Assembly: GCF_003095395.1 (NCBI RefSeq) | Contig: NZ_QEIJ01000001.1 | Span: forward strand, 558,001-622,000 | Reading direction: 5' to 3' | From: Microbacterium sp. Gd 4-13 | GTDB taxonomy: Bacteria > Actinomycetota > Actinomycetes > Actinomycetales > Microbacteriaceae | DNA length: 64,000 nt | In this document: positions 29,344-38,236 of the stretch, in pieces | How positions within the stretch are numbered: the stretch's first letter is position 1 | Layout: every line of letters starts with the position of its first letter | The notes under the pieces: model-generated | What the model was told of the DNA's origin: nothing | Database searches by the model: none | Seen by the model: only the letters and a program-made list of their open reading frames with translations | Program-made: the position numbers and the translations under genes

Positions 29344-31001
29344 ACCGCCGCCGCCGCGCGTCCGGCGATGCGCCCCGAGAAGAGGCAACCGCCGAGGAAC
29401 GTGCCCTCGAGGGCCCGGTAGCCGTGCATGCCGCCGCCCCCGAAGCCGCTGGCCTCACCGGCGGCGAACAAACCCGGCACCGGGTGACCCCCGGCGTCGA
29501 GGACCCGTCCCTGTAGATCCGTCTGGAGCCCGCCGAGCGACTTCCTGGTGAGCACGTGGAGCTTCACGGCGATGAGAGGCCCCGCTGCGGCATCGAGGAT
29601 GCGGTGGGGTGCGGCCGTGCGGACCAAACGGTCGCCGCGAAAGGCGCGCGCGGAGCGCAGCATCGCGATCTGCGCGTCCTTGGTGACGTCGTTCACGATC
29701 TCACGGTCGCGCGCTTCGACCTCCGCCCGGACGCGCTCGACGTCGAGCAGATCGCCGCCGGGGAGCGCCCGCATACCGGCGAGGAGGTCGTCGAGGTTGT
29801 CGCGCACGACGAAGTCCGCGCCGTTGTCGAGGAACGCTTGCACGGGCGCGGACGCGCCCTTTCCGAGACGCGAGCGCACCAGGAGCGGCACGTCCTTGCC
29901 CGTGAGGTCGGGGTTCTGCTCGCTGCCGGAGAGGGTGAACTCCTTCTCGACGATGCGCGAGGACAAGACGAACCAGGAGTGGTCGTGACCGGTACTGCGC
30001 AGATGAGCCAGTGTGCCGAGGGTGTCGAAGCCGGGGAAGAGGGGCACGGGAAGCCGCCGTCCCGTCGCGTCCAGCCAGAGCGAGGACGGCCCGGGCAGGA
30101 TGCGGATGCCGTGATCGGGCCAGATCGACGACCAGTTCTGGATGCCTTCGACGTAGTGCCACATCCGGTCGGCGTTGATCACGTGCCCTCCGGCGGCTTC
30201 GGCCACGGGGAGCATGGAGCCGTCGACGTAGGCGGGCACCCCCGAGAGCATCGTGGCGGGCGCGGTACCCAGGCGTTCGGGCCACATCGCCCGCACGAGG
30301 TCGTGATTGCCCCCGATTCCGCCGGACGAGACGATCGTGGCACGCGCACGCACGTCGAAGCGGTCGATCACGTCGCGGTTCGTGGCGGCGCCCCGTTCGG
30401 CGAGGCTCGGTGCCAGGACATCGCCCACCGCGCCCGTGACCACGCCGTCATGGACCGCCAGCTCCGAGACGCGGTGTCGGGGGAGCACCAGGAGGCGCCC
30501 GTCCGACTCGGCCTCATCGGCCGCGCGCAGGAACGGAGCGAGCACGCCCGGACCGGTTCCCCACGCGATGTGGAACCGAGGCACCGAGTTGCCCGGGCCG
30601 ATCGCGCCGTATCCGCCGCGCTCGGCCCATCCCACCACGGGGAACAAGCCCAGGCCGAGCCCGCGCAACCAGGAGCGCTTCTCACCGGCGGCGAAGTGCA
30701 GATACTCCTCGGCCCACCGGCGGGGCCACGCATCTTCCGCACGATCGAAGCCGGCGTTGCCGAACCAGTCCTGCCGCGCGAGGTCGAGCGAGTCCTTCAC
30801 ACCGAGACGGCGTTGCTCCGGAGAGTCGACGAGGAAGAGGCCGCCGAACGACCACCACGCCTGGCCCCCGAGGTTCGTGCGGGGCTCCTGGTCGACGATC
30901 ACCACGCGCTTGTTCGCAAGGAGCGCCTCGCGCGTCGCCACCAGCCCGGCCAACCCCCACCCGACGACGAGCACGTCGGTGTCGTAGATGCGAGCGGACA
31001 T
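29340..31001 (-). CDS. FAD-binding dehydrogenase (flavoprotein related to ketosteroid dehydrogenase/fumarate reductase)
   Basis: The 553-residue flavoprotein has the Rossmann motif VLVVGWGLAGLVATREALLA, the second nucleotide-binding strand RVVIVDQEP, RATIVSSGGIGGNHDLVRAM and the C-terminal FAD segment GLFAAGEASGFGGGGMHGYRALEG. This is the layout of FAD_binding_2 enzymes annotated as putative FAD-binding dehydrogenases; the substrate is unknown. ATG 31001 has GGAG at 5 bases. The gene follows the truncated haemoglobin by 26 bases on the same strand, so they are likely co-transcribed. Confidence 0.85.
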   Translation of the reverse strand: MSARIYDTDVLVVGWGLAGLVATREALLANKRVVIVDQEPRTNLGGQAWWSFGGLFLVDSPEQRRLGVKDSLDLARQDWFGNAGFDRAEDAWPRRWAEEYLHFAAGEKRSWLRGLGLGLFPVVGWAERGGYGAIGPGNSVPRFHIAWGTGPGVLAPFLRAADEAESDGRLLVLPRHRVSELAVHDGVVTGAVGDVLAPSLAERGAATNRDVIDRFDVRARATIVSSGGIGGNHDLVRAMWPERLGTAPATMLSGVPAYVDGSMLPVAEAAGGHVINADRMWHYVEGIQNWSSIWPDHGIRILPGPSSLWLDATGRRLPVPLFPGFDTLGTLAHLRSTGHDHSWFVLSSRIVEKEFTLSGSEQNPDLTGKDVPLLVRSRLGKGASAPVQAFLDNGADFVVRDNLDDLLAGMRALPGGDLLDVERVRAEVEARDREIVNDVTKDAQIAMLRSARAFRGDRLVRTAAPHRILDAAAGPLIAVKLHVLTRKSLGGLQTDLQGRVLDAGGHPVPGLFAAGEASGFGGGGMHGYRALEGTFLGGCLFSGRIAGRAAAAV

Positions 31002-31027
31002 GGCGACTCCTTCGTCGTCGTGCGATG

Positions 31028-31489
31028 TCAGTCGGCGCTGTCGCTCCGGCTCGAGACGGGCAGCCCCGGGGCCGAACGCCCGTCGGAAGGGGTTCCGATG
31101 CCGGTCGGCTCGAAGGTGTTCACCATCGCCAGTGCCGCCCTCTGCAGATAATCCCACAGCGTGGCCTCGTGCAGGGGGGAGAGCTCCAGTTCGTCGACGG
31201 CAGCGCGCATGTGAGAGAGCCACCGGTCGCGGGCGTCGGGGTTCACGTGGAACGGCTGGTGCCGCATCCGCAGCCGCGGGTGACCGCGCTGCTCGCTGTA
31301 GGTGGTGGGGCCGCCCCAGTACTGCGCGAGAAAGAGTGTCAATCGCTCGGCGGCAGGACCGAGGTCCTCTTCGGGGTACATGGGCTTGAGCACCTCGTCA
31401 CCCGCCACTCCCCGGTAGAACGTGTCGACGAGTCGCCGGAACGTGGGCATCCCGCCGATCTCGTCGTAGAAGCTCGTCTGCTCGGTCAC
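31028..31489 (-). CDS. Group II truncated haemoglobin
   Basis: The 153-residue globin shows FYDEIGGMPTFRRLVDTFY with Tyr B10, YWGGPTTYSEQRGHPRLRMRHQPFHV with the proximal His in the RMRH segment, and DRWLSHM with Trp G8, all hallmarks of group II (trHbO) globins that bind O2 or NO. A loose C-terminal tail of about 20 residues follows. The GTG start overlaps the mscS stop by four bases. It lies between mscS and an FAD dehydrogenase in one reverse-strand unit. Confidence 0.93.
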   Translation of the reverse strand: MTEQTSFYDEIGGMPTFRRLVDTFYRGVAGDEVLKPMYPEEDLGPAAERLTLFLAQYWGGPTTYSEQRGHPRLRMRHQPFHVNPDARDRWLSHMRAAVDELELSPLHEATLWDYLQRAALAMVNTFEPTGIGTPSDGRSAPGLPVSSRSDSAD

Positions 31490-32634
31490 TGGTCTTCCTC
31501 GCCGGTATCGGGTTTCGCCTTGGTGGCGGGGGGTGTCTTCTGCTCGCGGGCTTCGCGGCCCTGGTCGTTCGTCTTCGATCGCTTGCGCGGTTTCCACACC
31601 GGCCGATGCTCGACGGTCACCGGGTTGGGCCGGGTGCGGGGAGGATTCGCCCCGCGCACCCGCTGCGCGCCCTCGAGTCCGCTGAGGGTGATCGAGTTCA
31701 GCTGAGGAAGGGTGAGACCCAGTTCGTCGATCGCGTTCTTCAACCGCATCCGCAGCTCCCGGGCGACGTCGTCCTTCGCGTTGGCGCGGGTCTTCATGAC
31801 GAGGCGGATGACGAGCGCGTCGCCGGAAACCGACTCGAGACCCCAGACCTCGGGCTGCTCGATGATGCGGGAGCGCCACTTCGGCTCGTCGGTGAGCGAT
31901 TTCGCCGCGGCGAGCATGGCTGCCTCGACCTCCGGGATGTCGGCGTTGGCCGGCACCGCGAGGTCGATGATGACCCTCGACCACCCCTGCGACATGTTGC
32001 CGATGCGCAGGATCTCGCCGTTGCGGACGTACCACAGCGTGCCGTTCACGTCACGGACGTGGCTGACGCGCACGCTCACGTACTCGACGACGCCGGTGGC
32101 GAGCCCGAGGTCGACCACGTCTCCGATGCCGATCTGGTCTTCCGCCACGATGAAGATGCCGTTGAGGACGTCCTTCACGATGTTCTGCGCGCCGAAGCCG
32201 AGACCCGCACCCACGGCGGCGGTCAGCAGCGTCAGCGAGGCGAGCACGTCGGGGGCGACGACACCGACGATGAGCACGAGCGCGACGACGACGATGATGA
32301 CGCTGAGGATGTTCTGCAGGATCGTGCCGAGCGTGCGCGTGCGCTGGACGAGCCGCACGGCCGCGAGCGGCGATCGCTCCAGTGCCTGCGTGTCGTCGAC
32401 GTTCGCTTTGTTCTTCGCGCCGGAGACCACGCGGCCGACCACTCGACGGATGACCGAGCGAAGAAGCCACGACACCGCGAGAGCCACGACGATGATGCCG
32501 GCGACGCCGAGCAGGTTCATGCCGGCTGCCCGCAGCCAGTCCAGTACCGCTTGCCAGAACTCGGGGGTGAGGACCACGCCGGGGTTGGGCGGGTCGGTGG
32601 GTTCCGGGGAGGGCGCGGCGTGGAAGGAGGGCAT
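31486..32634 (-). CDS. Small-conductance mechanosensitive channel (MscS family)
   Basis: The 382-residue protein has membrane segments at about residues 41-60 (LLGVAGIIVVALAVSWLL), around 105-127 (SVIIVVVALVLIVGVVAP) and a pore helix rich in Gly/Ala (TLLTAAVGAGLGFGAQNIVKDVLNGIFI), followed by the MscS beta domain (GDVVDLGLATGVVEYVSVRV). The tail is basic and proline-rich (PVWKPRKRSKTND). The start at 32634 is preferred over 32643 because TAACAT ends 8 bases from it. Confidence 0.92.
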   Translation of the reverse strand: MPSFHAAPSPEPTDPPNPGVVLTPEFWQAVLDWLRAAGMNLLGVAGIIVVALAVSWLLRSVIRRVVGRVVSGAKNKANVDDTQALERSPLAAVRLVQRTRTLGTILQNILSVIIVVVALVLIVGVVAPDVLASLTLLTAAVGAGLGFGAQNIVKDVLNGIFIVAEDQIGIGDVVDLGLATGVVEYVSVRVSHVRDVNGTLWYVRNGEILRIGNMSQGWSRVIIDLAVPANADIPEVEAAMLAAAKSLTDEPKWRSRIIEQPEVWGLESVSGDALVIRLVMKTRANAKDDVARELRMRLKNAIDELGLTLPQLNSITLSGLEGAQRVRGANPPRTRPNPVTVEHRPVWKPRKRSKTNDQGREAREQKTPPATKAKPDTGEEDQ

Positions 32635-32641
32635 CCCTCCC

Positions 32642-32647
32642 ATGTTA
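32642..32647 (-). promoter_or_regulatory. -10 hexamer TAACAT of mscS
   Basis: TAACAT on the reverse strand, 8 bases from ATG 32634. It overlaps the alternative ATG at 32643, which argues against that start. Confidence 0.5.
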
Positions 32648-32651
32648 ACGA

Positions 32652-32688
32652 CGAACGCCTCGGAGCCGGCTGGGCTCCGAGGCGTTCG
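32652..32688 (-). terminator. Hairpin terminator of pepN
   Basis: Exact 16-base arms (32652-32667 and 32673-32688) with a 5-base loop, 15 bases behind the pepN stop and just before the mscS -10 box. It separates the two units. Confidence 0.8.
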
Positions 32689-32702
32689 AGTGGGTCCGTG
32701 TG

Positions 32703-35261
32703 CTACTCGGCGTCGCGCTCCTGCACCGACAGGGCGCGCTCGACGCCGGCGAGGTTCTCGTTCACGAGACGACGCAGCGCTGCGGGCGCCGAGGCGTTCT
32801 CGGCCAGCCATGCGCGCGTCGCGTCGCGCAGCGCGGTATCGGCGAGAGCCGCCGGGTAGAGCCCGACGATGAGGTACTGCGCGATCTGGTAGCTGCGCGA
32901 GTTCCAGATCGGCAGCAGCATGTCGAAGTACGGCGTGACGAAGTCACGCAGCACCCTCACGCCGGCGGGGTGTACGAGTCCGGCTGCCGCCGCGCGCACG
33001 ATCGTGTTCGGGGCGTCGTCCTTGACCACGAGGGAGTCCCACGCGGCCCGCTTCGCCTCGACCGTCGGGAGTGCGGCCTTCGCCTGCGCCGCGAACTCGC
33101 CGCCTTTCGCCGTGTTGTCGGCGGCGAGGGCGTCGTCGATGTCCTTCGCCGCAACGGCACCGCCGGCGGCGAGCGAGACCAGCAGCTGCCATGACAGGTC
33201 GGTGTCGACGGTGAGACCGTCGAGCGTCGTGTCGCCGTCGCGGAGCGCGCGCACCCGGGCCCACTGCGCGTCGGTGGCGGCGGCGGAGGCGAAGGCGGTG
33301 ACGAACTGCAGCTGGCTGTCGCTCTCGGGGGCTGCGGCTCGTGCCAGCTCCCACATCGCGTCAGCGACCTTGGCCCGGGTCTCGTCGCGCTTCTCGGGTG
33401 AGACGTAGGAATTCGCTGCGAGCTGCAGCTGGGCGAGCGTCGTGCGCACGGTCGTCGACTCCGTCTCGGAGCCGATGTTGCGCAGCACGAGGTCGACGTA
33501 GTCGGTGGCGGATGCTTCGGCGTCGCGCGTCTGGTCCCAGGCTGCTCCCCACACGATGGAGCGGGCCAGCGGGTCGCTGATGTCCTTCAGATGCGCGATG
33601 GCCGTTGCCAGCGACCGCTCGTCGAGACGGATCTTCGCGTACGCGAGGTCTTCGTCGTTGAGGAGCACGAGGTCGGGGCGCCGGACGCCGACGAGCTCGG
33701 GCACGTCGGTGCGGTCGCCGTCGACGTCGAGCTCGATGCGGTGCACGCGCTGCAGCGAGCCGCCCTTCAGCGAGTAGAAGCCGACCGCGAGGCGGTGCGG
33801 GCGGATGGTGGGGTAGTCGGCCGGGGCCGTCTGCACGATCGCGAAACGCGAGAGCGTGCCGTCGGTCGACTCCTCCAGCAGGGGGGAGAGCGTGTTCACG
33901 CCGGCGGTCTCGAGCCACTTTCGCGACCACGCGCCGAGCTCGCGGCCACTCGTCGCCTCGAGCTCGGTCAGCAGGTCGCCGAGCTCGGTGTTCGACCACT
34001 CGTGCTTGGCGAAGTAGGCGGCGACGCCGGCGAAGAACTGCTCGATGCCGACCCACGCCGCCAGCTGCTTCAGCACGGAGCCACCCTTGGCGTAGGTGAT
34101 GCCGTCGAAGTTCACCTGCACGTCTTCGAGGTCGTTGATCTCCGCGACCACGGGGTGGGTGGAGGGAAGCTGGTCCTGGCGGTAGGCCCAGGTCTTCTCC
34201 ATGGCGTTGAAGGTCGTCCAGGCCTCGGTCCACTCCGTGGCCTCGGCTGTCGCGATCGTCGAGGCCCACTCGGCGAACGACTCGTTCAGCCAGAGGTCGT
34301 TCCACCACTTCATCGTGACGAGATCGCCGAACCACATGTGGGCGAGCTCGTGGAGGATCGTGACGACGCGGCGTTCCTTCACCGCATCCGTCACCTTGCT
34401 GCGGAAGACGTACGTCTCGGTGAACGTGACCGCGCCCGCGTTCTCCATGGCTCCGGCGTTGAACTCCGGGACGAACAGCTGGTCGTACTTCGCGAAGGGG
34501 TACGGGTAGTCGAACTTCTCCTCGTAGTACGCGAAGCCCTGCCGGGTCTTCTCGAAGACGTAGTCGGCGTCGAGGTGCTCCCAGAGGCTCTTGCGCGCGA
34601 ACACGCCGAGGGGGATCACGCGGCCGGAGGCGCTCGTGAGCTCCGAGAAGGTCGACTCGTAGGGGCCGGCGATCAGGGCCGTGATGTACGAGGAGATACG
34701 CGGGGTCGGCTCGAAGGTCCACGTGGCGACCCCCTCGCCCTGACCGGCGGGCTCGGGCGACGGCGAGTTCGACACGACGACCCAGGTCTCGGGGGCCGTG
34801 ATCGTGAACTGGAACGTCGCCTTGAGGTCGGGCTGCTCGAACACCGCGAACACGCGGCGGGAGTCGGGAACCTCGAACTGCGTATAGAGGTACACCTCGC
34901 CATCGACCGGGTCGACGAAACGGTGCAGGCCCTCGCCGGTGTTGGTGTAGCTGCAGTCGGCGACAACGACGAGTTCGTTCCGTGCTTCGAGGCCGCTCAG
35001 GGCGATGCGCGAGTCGGAGTGCGCTGACACCGGAACGTCGCGGCCGTTCAGCGTGATCGAGTGAACGTAGCCCGAGATGAGGTCGACGAAGGTGTCGGCG
35101 CCCTCGACCGCGGAGAAACGGACGACGGTACGAGAACCGAAGACCTCCGCACCTCGCGTCAGGTCGAGCGCGATCTCGTACTCGATGCCACCGCCCGCGG
35201 CCGGGTCGACGACGGAGCGGCGCTGCTGCGCTTCGCTGCGGGTGAGGTTCTCTCCAGGCAC
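32703..35261 (-). CDS. pepN: Aminopeptidase N (M1 family)
   Basis: Zinc aminopeptidase of 852 residues that releases N-terminal residues from peptides in the cytoplasm. It has the exopeptidase motif GAMENAGAVTF and the zinc site HELAHMWFGDLVTMKWWNDL followed by NESFAEW (third ligand Glu). The C-terminal ERAP1-like helical domain runs to residue 852. GTG 35261 follows GGGAG at 7 bases. A TAGGGT at 35335-35330 could be the -10 box with a leader of about 65 bases. Confidence 0.96.
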   Translation of the reverse strand: MPGENLTRSEAQQRRSVVDPAAGGGIEYEIALDLTRGAEVFGSRTVVRFSAVEGADTFVDLISGYVHSITLNGRDVPVSAHSDSRIALSGLEARNELVVVADCSYTNTGEGLHRFVDPVDGEVYLYTQFEVPDSRRVFAVFEQPDLKATFQFTITAPETWVVVSNSPSPEPAGQGEGVATWTFEPTPRISSYITALIAGPYESTFSELTSASGRVIPLGVFARKSLWEHLDADYVFEKTRQGFAYYEEKFDYPYPFAKYDQLFVPEFNAGAMENAGAVTFTETYVFRSKVTDAVKERRVVTILHELAHMWFGDLVTMKWWNDLWLNESFAEWASTIATAEATEWTEAWTTFNAMEKTWAYRQDQLPSTHPVVAEINDLEDVQVNFDGITYAKGGSVLKQLAAWVGIEQFFAGVAAYFAKHEWSNTELGDLLTELEATSGRELGAWSRKWLETAGVNTLSPLLEESTDGTLSRFAIVQTAPADYPTIRPHRLAVGFYSLKGGSLQRVHRIELDVDGDRTDVPELVGVRRPDLVLLNDEDLAYAKIRLDERSLATAIAHLKDISDPLARSIVWGAAWDQTRDAEASATDYVDLVLRNIGSETESTTVRTTLAQLQLAANSYVSPEKRDETRAKVADAMWELARAAAPESDSQLQFVTAFASAAATDAQWARVRALRDGDTTLDGLTVDTDLSWQLLVSLAAGGAVAAKDIDDALAADNTAKGGEFAAQAKAALPTVEAKRAAWDSLVVKDDAPNTIVRAAAAGLVHPAGVRVLRDFVTPYFDMLLPIWNSRSYQIAQYLIVGLYPAALADTALRDATRAWLAENASAPAALRRLVNENLAGVERALSVQERDAE

Positions 35262-35426
35262 TGACGTTCTCCCAGGGGTAGAGGGGTCGGATGCTGCGCG
35301 ACGCGGCTGGCGCCGACGACAACCGTCCCACCCTATCTCCGGGGCCGATCGGCGCGGAGGGGTGGTTCGTTACACCATCGAGCTAACCCGGCGAAGCGAG
35401 GCGTCGGGAATGGAAGAATCGACGGC

Positions 35427-36641
35427 GTGACCGCCAACGAATCCCTCCAGCCAGCCCCGGCCGACGCCCCCGCGACCGTGCTCTTCGCATCGCCCGCCGC
35501 GTCGTCAGGTGCTCCTCACGTCGAGACACCGGTCGCGTACGACGCGATCCTCCTCGCCGGATTCGGCGGCCCGGAGGGGCAGGACGACGTGATCCCGTTC
35601 CTGCGCAACGTCACGCGGGGTCGCGGCATCCCCGATGAGCGTCTCGAAGAGGTCGCCCACCACTACCGCCACTTCGACGGCATCAGTCCGATCAACGCCC
35701 AGAACCGCGCGCTGAAGGCGGCGCTGGAGGCCGAGATCGCCCGCCGCGGCCTCGGGCTCCCCGTCTACTGGGGCAACCGCAACTGGGCGCCGTACCTCGA
35801 GGAGGCCGTGTCGGATGCCGCCGCGGCCGGCGACACGACACTGCTGGCGGTGGCCACCAGCGCCTACAGCTCCTTCTCCAGCTGCCGGCAGTACCGCGAG
35901 GACTTCGCGCGCGTGCTGACCGAGACCGGAGCGGGAGCGTCGGTCACCATCGACAAGGTGCGCCAGTTCTTCGACCACCCGGGCTTCGTCGAGCCCTTCG
36001 TCACCGGAGTCCGTGACGCGGTGCAGGCCTTCGTCGCTCAGGACGTCGATCCCTCCGCCATCCAGGTGCTGTTCTCGACGCACTCCATCCCCACCGCCGA
36101 CGCTGATCGCTCCGGCCCCCGCGACGTCGACTTCGGCGAGGGCGGCGCGTACGCGGCCCAGCACCGAGCCGTCGCGGAGGTCGTCATGGACGCCGTGTAC
36201 GCCGCCGTCCCGGGGTCGGAGGGCGTGCTCGACTGGGAGCTCGTCTACCAGTCGCGCTCGGGCCCGCCCACGCAGCCGTGGCTCGAACCGGATGTCAACG
36301 ACGTGATCGCCGAGCTGCCGGGCCGTGGCGTGGAAGCCGTCGTGATCGTGCCGCTCGGTTTCGTCAGCGACCACATGGAGGTGCTGTGGGACCTCGACAC
36401 CGAGGCGATGGAGTCGGCGCAGGAGGTCGGCATCCGCGCGGTGCGCACACCGACGCCGGGCGTGGATCCGGCCTACGTCGCCGGTCTCGTCGACCTCATC
36501 GAGGAGCGCCTCAACGGCACGCCCGCCTCGGAGCGCCCCCATGAGACGAAGCTCGGGCCGTGGTTCGACGTCTGCCGGCCGGGCTGCTGCGAGAACGTGC
36601 GAGCGGGTTTCAAGCCCGCGGCATCCGGTGTGCTTCCCTGA
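35427..36641 (+). CDS. hemH: Ferrochelatase (coproporphyrin III type) with C-terminal cysteines
   Basis: Inserts Fe2+ into the porphyrin; in Gram-positive actinobacteria this is the coproporphyrin-dependent route (CpfC). The 404-residue product has an extra, poorly conserved N-terminus of about 35 residues, then AILLAGFGGPEGQDDVIPFL, LFSTHSIPTADADRSGPRD with the catalytic His, YQSRSGPPTQPWLEPDV and PLGFVSDHMEVLWDLDTEA. The cysteines SFSSCRQY and FDVCRPGCCENV match the ligands of the [2Fe-2S] cluster known in actinobacterial ferrochelatases. The GTG start has an AAGAAT hexamer 8 bases before it. Confidence 0.93.
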   Translation: MTANESLQPAPADAPATVLFASPAASSGAPHVETPVAYDAILLAGFGGPEGQDDVIPFLRNVTRGRGIPDERLEEVAHHYRHFDGISPINAQNRALKAALEAEIARRGLGLPVYWGNRNWAPYLEEAVSDAAAAGDTTLLAVATSAYSSFSSCRQYREDFARVLTETGAGASVTIDKVRQFFDHPGFVEPFVTGVRDAVQAFVAQDVDPSAIQVLFSTHSIPTADADRSGPRDVDFGEGGAYAAQHRAVAEVVMDAVYAAVPGSEGVLDWELVYQSRSGPPTQPWLEPDVNDVIAELPGRGVEAVVIVPLGFVSDHMEVLWDLDTEAMESAQEVGIRAVRTPTPGVDPAYVAGLVDLIEERLNGTPASERPHETKLGPWFDVCRPGCCENVRAGFKPAASGVLP

Positions 36642-36667
36642 TCCCGACTTCTGTCCCGACGCACTTC

Positions 36668-36673
36668 TAGGAT
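36668..36673 (+). promoter_or_regulatory. -10 hexamer TAGGAT of rpiB
   Basis: TAGGAT ends 8 bases from ATG 36681. It overlaps an in-frame ATG at 36672, which therefore cannot be the start if this promoter is used. Confidence 0.55.
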
Positions 36674-36680
36674 GAGTGCC

Positions 36681-37214
36681 ATGCGCATCCACATCGCGAC
36701 CGACCACGCGGGTCTCGACTTCTCCACCCAGCTCCAGCACCACCTCGCGGCACAGGGCCACGAGGTCGTCGATCACGGCCCCATCGAGTACGACCCGGTC
36801 GACGACTACCCGGCGTTCTGCATCCGGGCAGCGCAGGCCGTGGTCCGCGACCAGGCCGCCGGCATCGACACCCTCGGCGTGGTGTTCGGAGGCTCGGGCA
36901 ACGGCGAGCAGATCGCGGCGAACAAGGTGCGCGGGGTGCGAGCGGCGCTCGTGTGGAATATGGCGACCGCCGAACTGGCCCGCGAGCACAACGACGCCAA
37001 CGTCATCGCGATCGGGGCGCGCCAGCACACGTTCGACGAGGCCGTCGCCTTCATCGACCGCTTCGTCGCTACGCCGTTCTCGGATGAGGAACGCCACGCG
37101 CGGCGCATCGCCCAGCTCGCCGCGTTCGAGAACGACGGTTCGCTGCTGCCCGACCCCCGTGCGGCGATCCGGGGCGGGGAAGACATCGACGCCTTCGATC
37201 CGGAAGCAGGCTGA
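36681..37214 (+). CDS. rpiB: Ribose-5-phosphate isomerase B
   Basis: Interconverts ribose and ribulose 5-phosphate. The 177-residue protein has MRIHIATDHAGLDFS at the start, GVVFGGSGNGEQIAANKV (phosphate loop; catalytic Ser/Glu region as in mycobacterial RpiB, which lacks the active-site Cys of E. coli) and NVIAIGARQHTFDEAVAF. The leaderless rule selects ATG 36681. The stop overlaps the glycosylase ATG by one base. Confidence 0.93.
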   Translation: MRIHIATDHAGLDFSTQLQHHLAAQGHEVVDHGPIEYDPVDDYPAFCIRAAQAVVRDQAAGIDTLGVVFGGSGNGEQIAANKVRGVRAALVWNMATAELAREHNDANVIAIGARQHTFDEAVAFIDRFVATPFSDEERHARRIAQLAAFENDGSLLPDPRAAIRGGEDIDAFDPEAG

Positions 37215-38218
37215 TGCCGGAGGGACACTCCGTCCACCGCATCGCCCGCCAGTTCGACCGCAACATCGTCGGGCGCCGCGTCGCAGCATCCAGCCCCCAG
37301 GGGCGCTTCGCCGACGGTGCCTCGATTCTCGATGGTCGTGAGGCGACATCGGTGCGCGCGGTCGGCAAGCAGATGTTCCTGGAGTTCGATGACGTCTGGC
37401 TGCGCGTGCACCTCGGCATGTACGGCGCCTGGGACTTCGCCGGCGACATCATCGTCGATCCCACCATCGCCTCGTCGAACGGGCGCATGGGTCAGACGAA
37501 TCAGCGCGGCACGGTCGTCGATGACGACAACGACGAGCCGATCATGGATGCGGCGGGCGAGAACTCCCTGTCGTCGATCGGGGCTCCCCGGCGCGCCCGG
37601 GGTCGTGTTCGGATGTCGGAGCAGACGCGAGGGCTCGAGGAGGAGACCGAATGGCCCCCGCCCGTCGTGGGCCAGGTGCGGCTCCGGTTGCTCACCGAAC
37701 TGACGTGCGCCGATCTCCGCGGGCCGACGGCATGCCAGATCCAGACACCCGATGAGGTCGCTTCGACGATCGCCAAGCTCGGACCCGACCCGCTCGTCGA
37801 CGATGTCGTCGAGGGGGAGGAGCGCTTCGTCTCCGTCGTTCGTCGCAAGCCGACGGCGATCGGCCTGCTGCTCATGGATCAGAGCGTCATCAGCGGGATC
37901 GGCAACGTGTATCGAGCCGAGATGCTCTTCCGAGCGCGTCAGAACCCCCACACGCCCGGGCGCGACGTGCCCGAGGAGATCGTGCGCGGCCTGTGGCGCG
38001 ACTGGGTGCGGCTCCTCGCGATCGGTGTCGAGGCCGGCCAGATGATGACGATGGACGACCTCGACCCCCAGGCGTATCGCGCGGCCATGGCCAGCCGCGA
38101 CGATCGCCACTGGGTCTACCACCGTGCGGGCCTGCCGTGTCGGGTCTGCGGGACGTCGATCATCGTCGAGGAAGCGGCCGGGAGGAAGCTGTACTGGTGT
38201 CCCCGGTGCCAGGCGTGA
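37214..38218 (+). CDS. Fpg/Nei-family DNA glycosylase with a large insert
   Basis: Base-excision repair enzyme. The N-terminus MPEGHSVHR carries the catalytic Pro and Glu; HSVHR is Nei-like rather than Fpg-like. LLMDQSVISGIGNVYRAEML is the helix-two-turn-helix, and the C-terminus has a four-Cys zinc finger (CRVCG and CPRCQ). At 334 residues it is about 50-70 longer than usual. The excess sits between GMYGAWDFAGDI and VGQVRLRLLTEL, is polar and low-complexity (DDDNDEP), and is probably a loop. It overlaps rpiB. Confidence 0.9.
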   Translation: MPEGHSVHRIARQFDRNIVGRRVAASSPQGRFADGASILDGREATSVRAVGKQMFLEFDDVWLRVHLGMYGAWDFAGDIIVDPTIASSNGRMGQTNQRGTVVDDDNDEPIMDAAGENSLSSIGAPRRARGRVRMSEQTRGLEEETEWPPPVVGQVRLRLLTELTCADLRGPTACQIQTPDEVASTIAKLGPDPLVDDVVEGEERFVSVVRRKPTAIGLLLMDQSVISGIGNVYRAEMLFRARQNPHTPGRDVPEEIVRGLWRDWVRLLAIGVEAGQMMTMDDLDPQAYRAAMASRDDRHWVYHRAGLPCRVCGTSIIVEEAAGRKLYWCPRCQA

Positions 38219-38224
38219 CGGCTC

Positions 38225-38230
38225 TAGGCT
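38225..38230 (+). promoter_or_regulatory. -10 hexamer TAGGCT of the PaiB-like gene
   Basis: TAGGCT ends 7 bases from ATG 38237; predicted leaderless. Confidence 0.6.
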
Positions 38231-38236
38231 GAGCGG

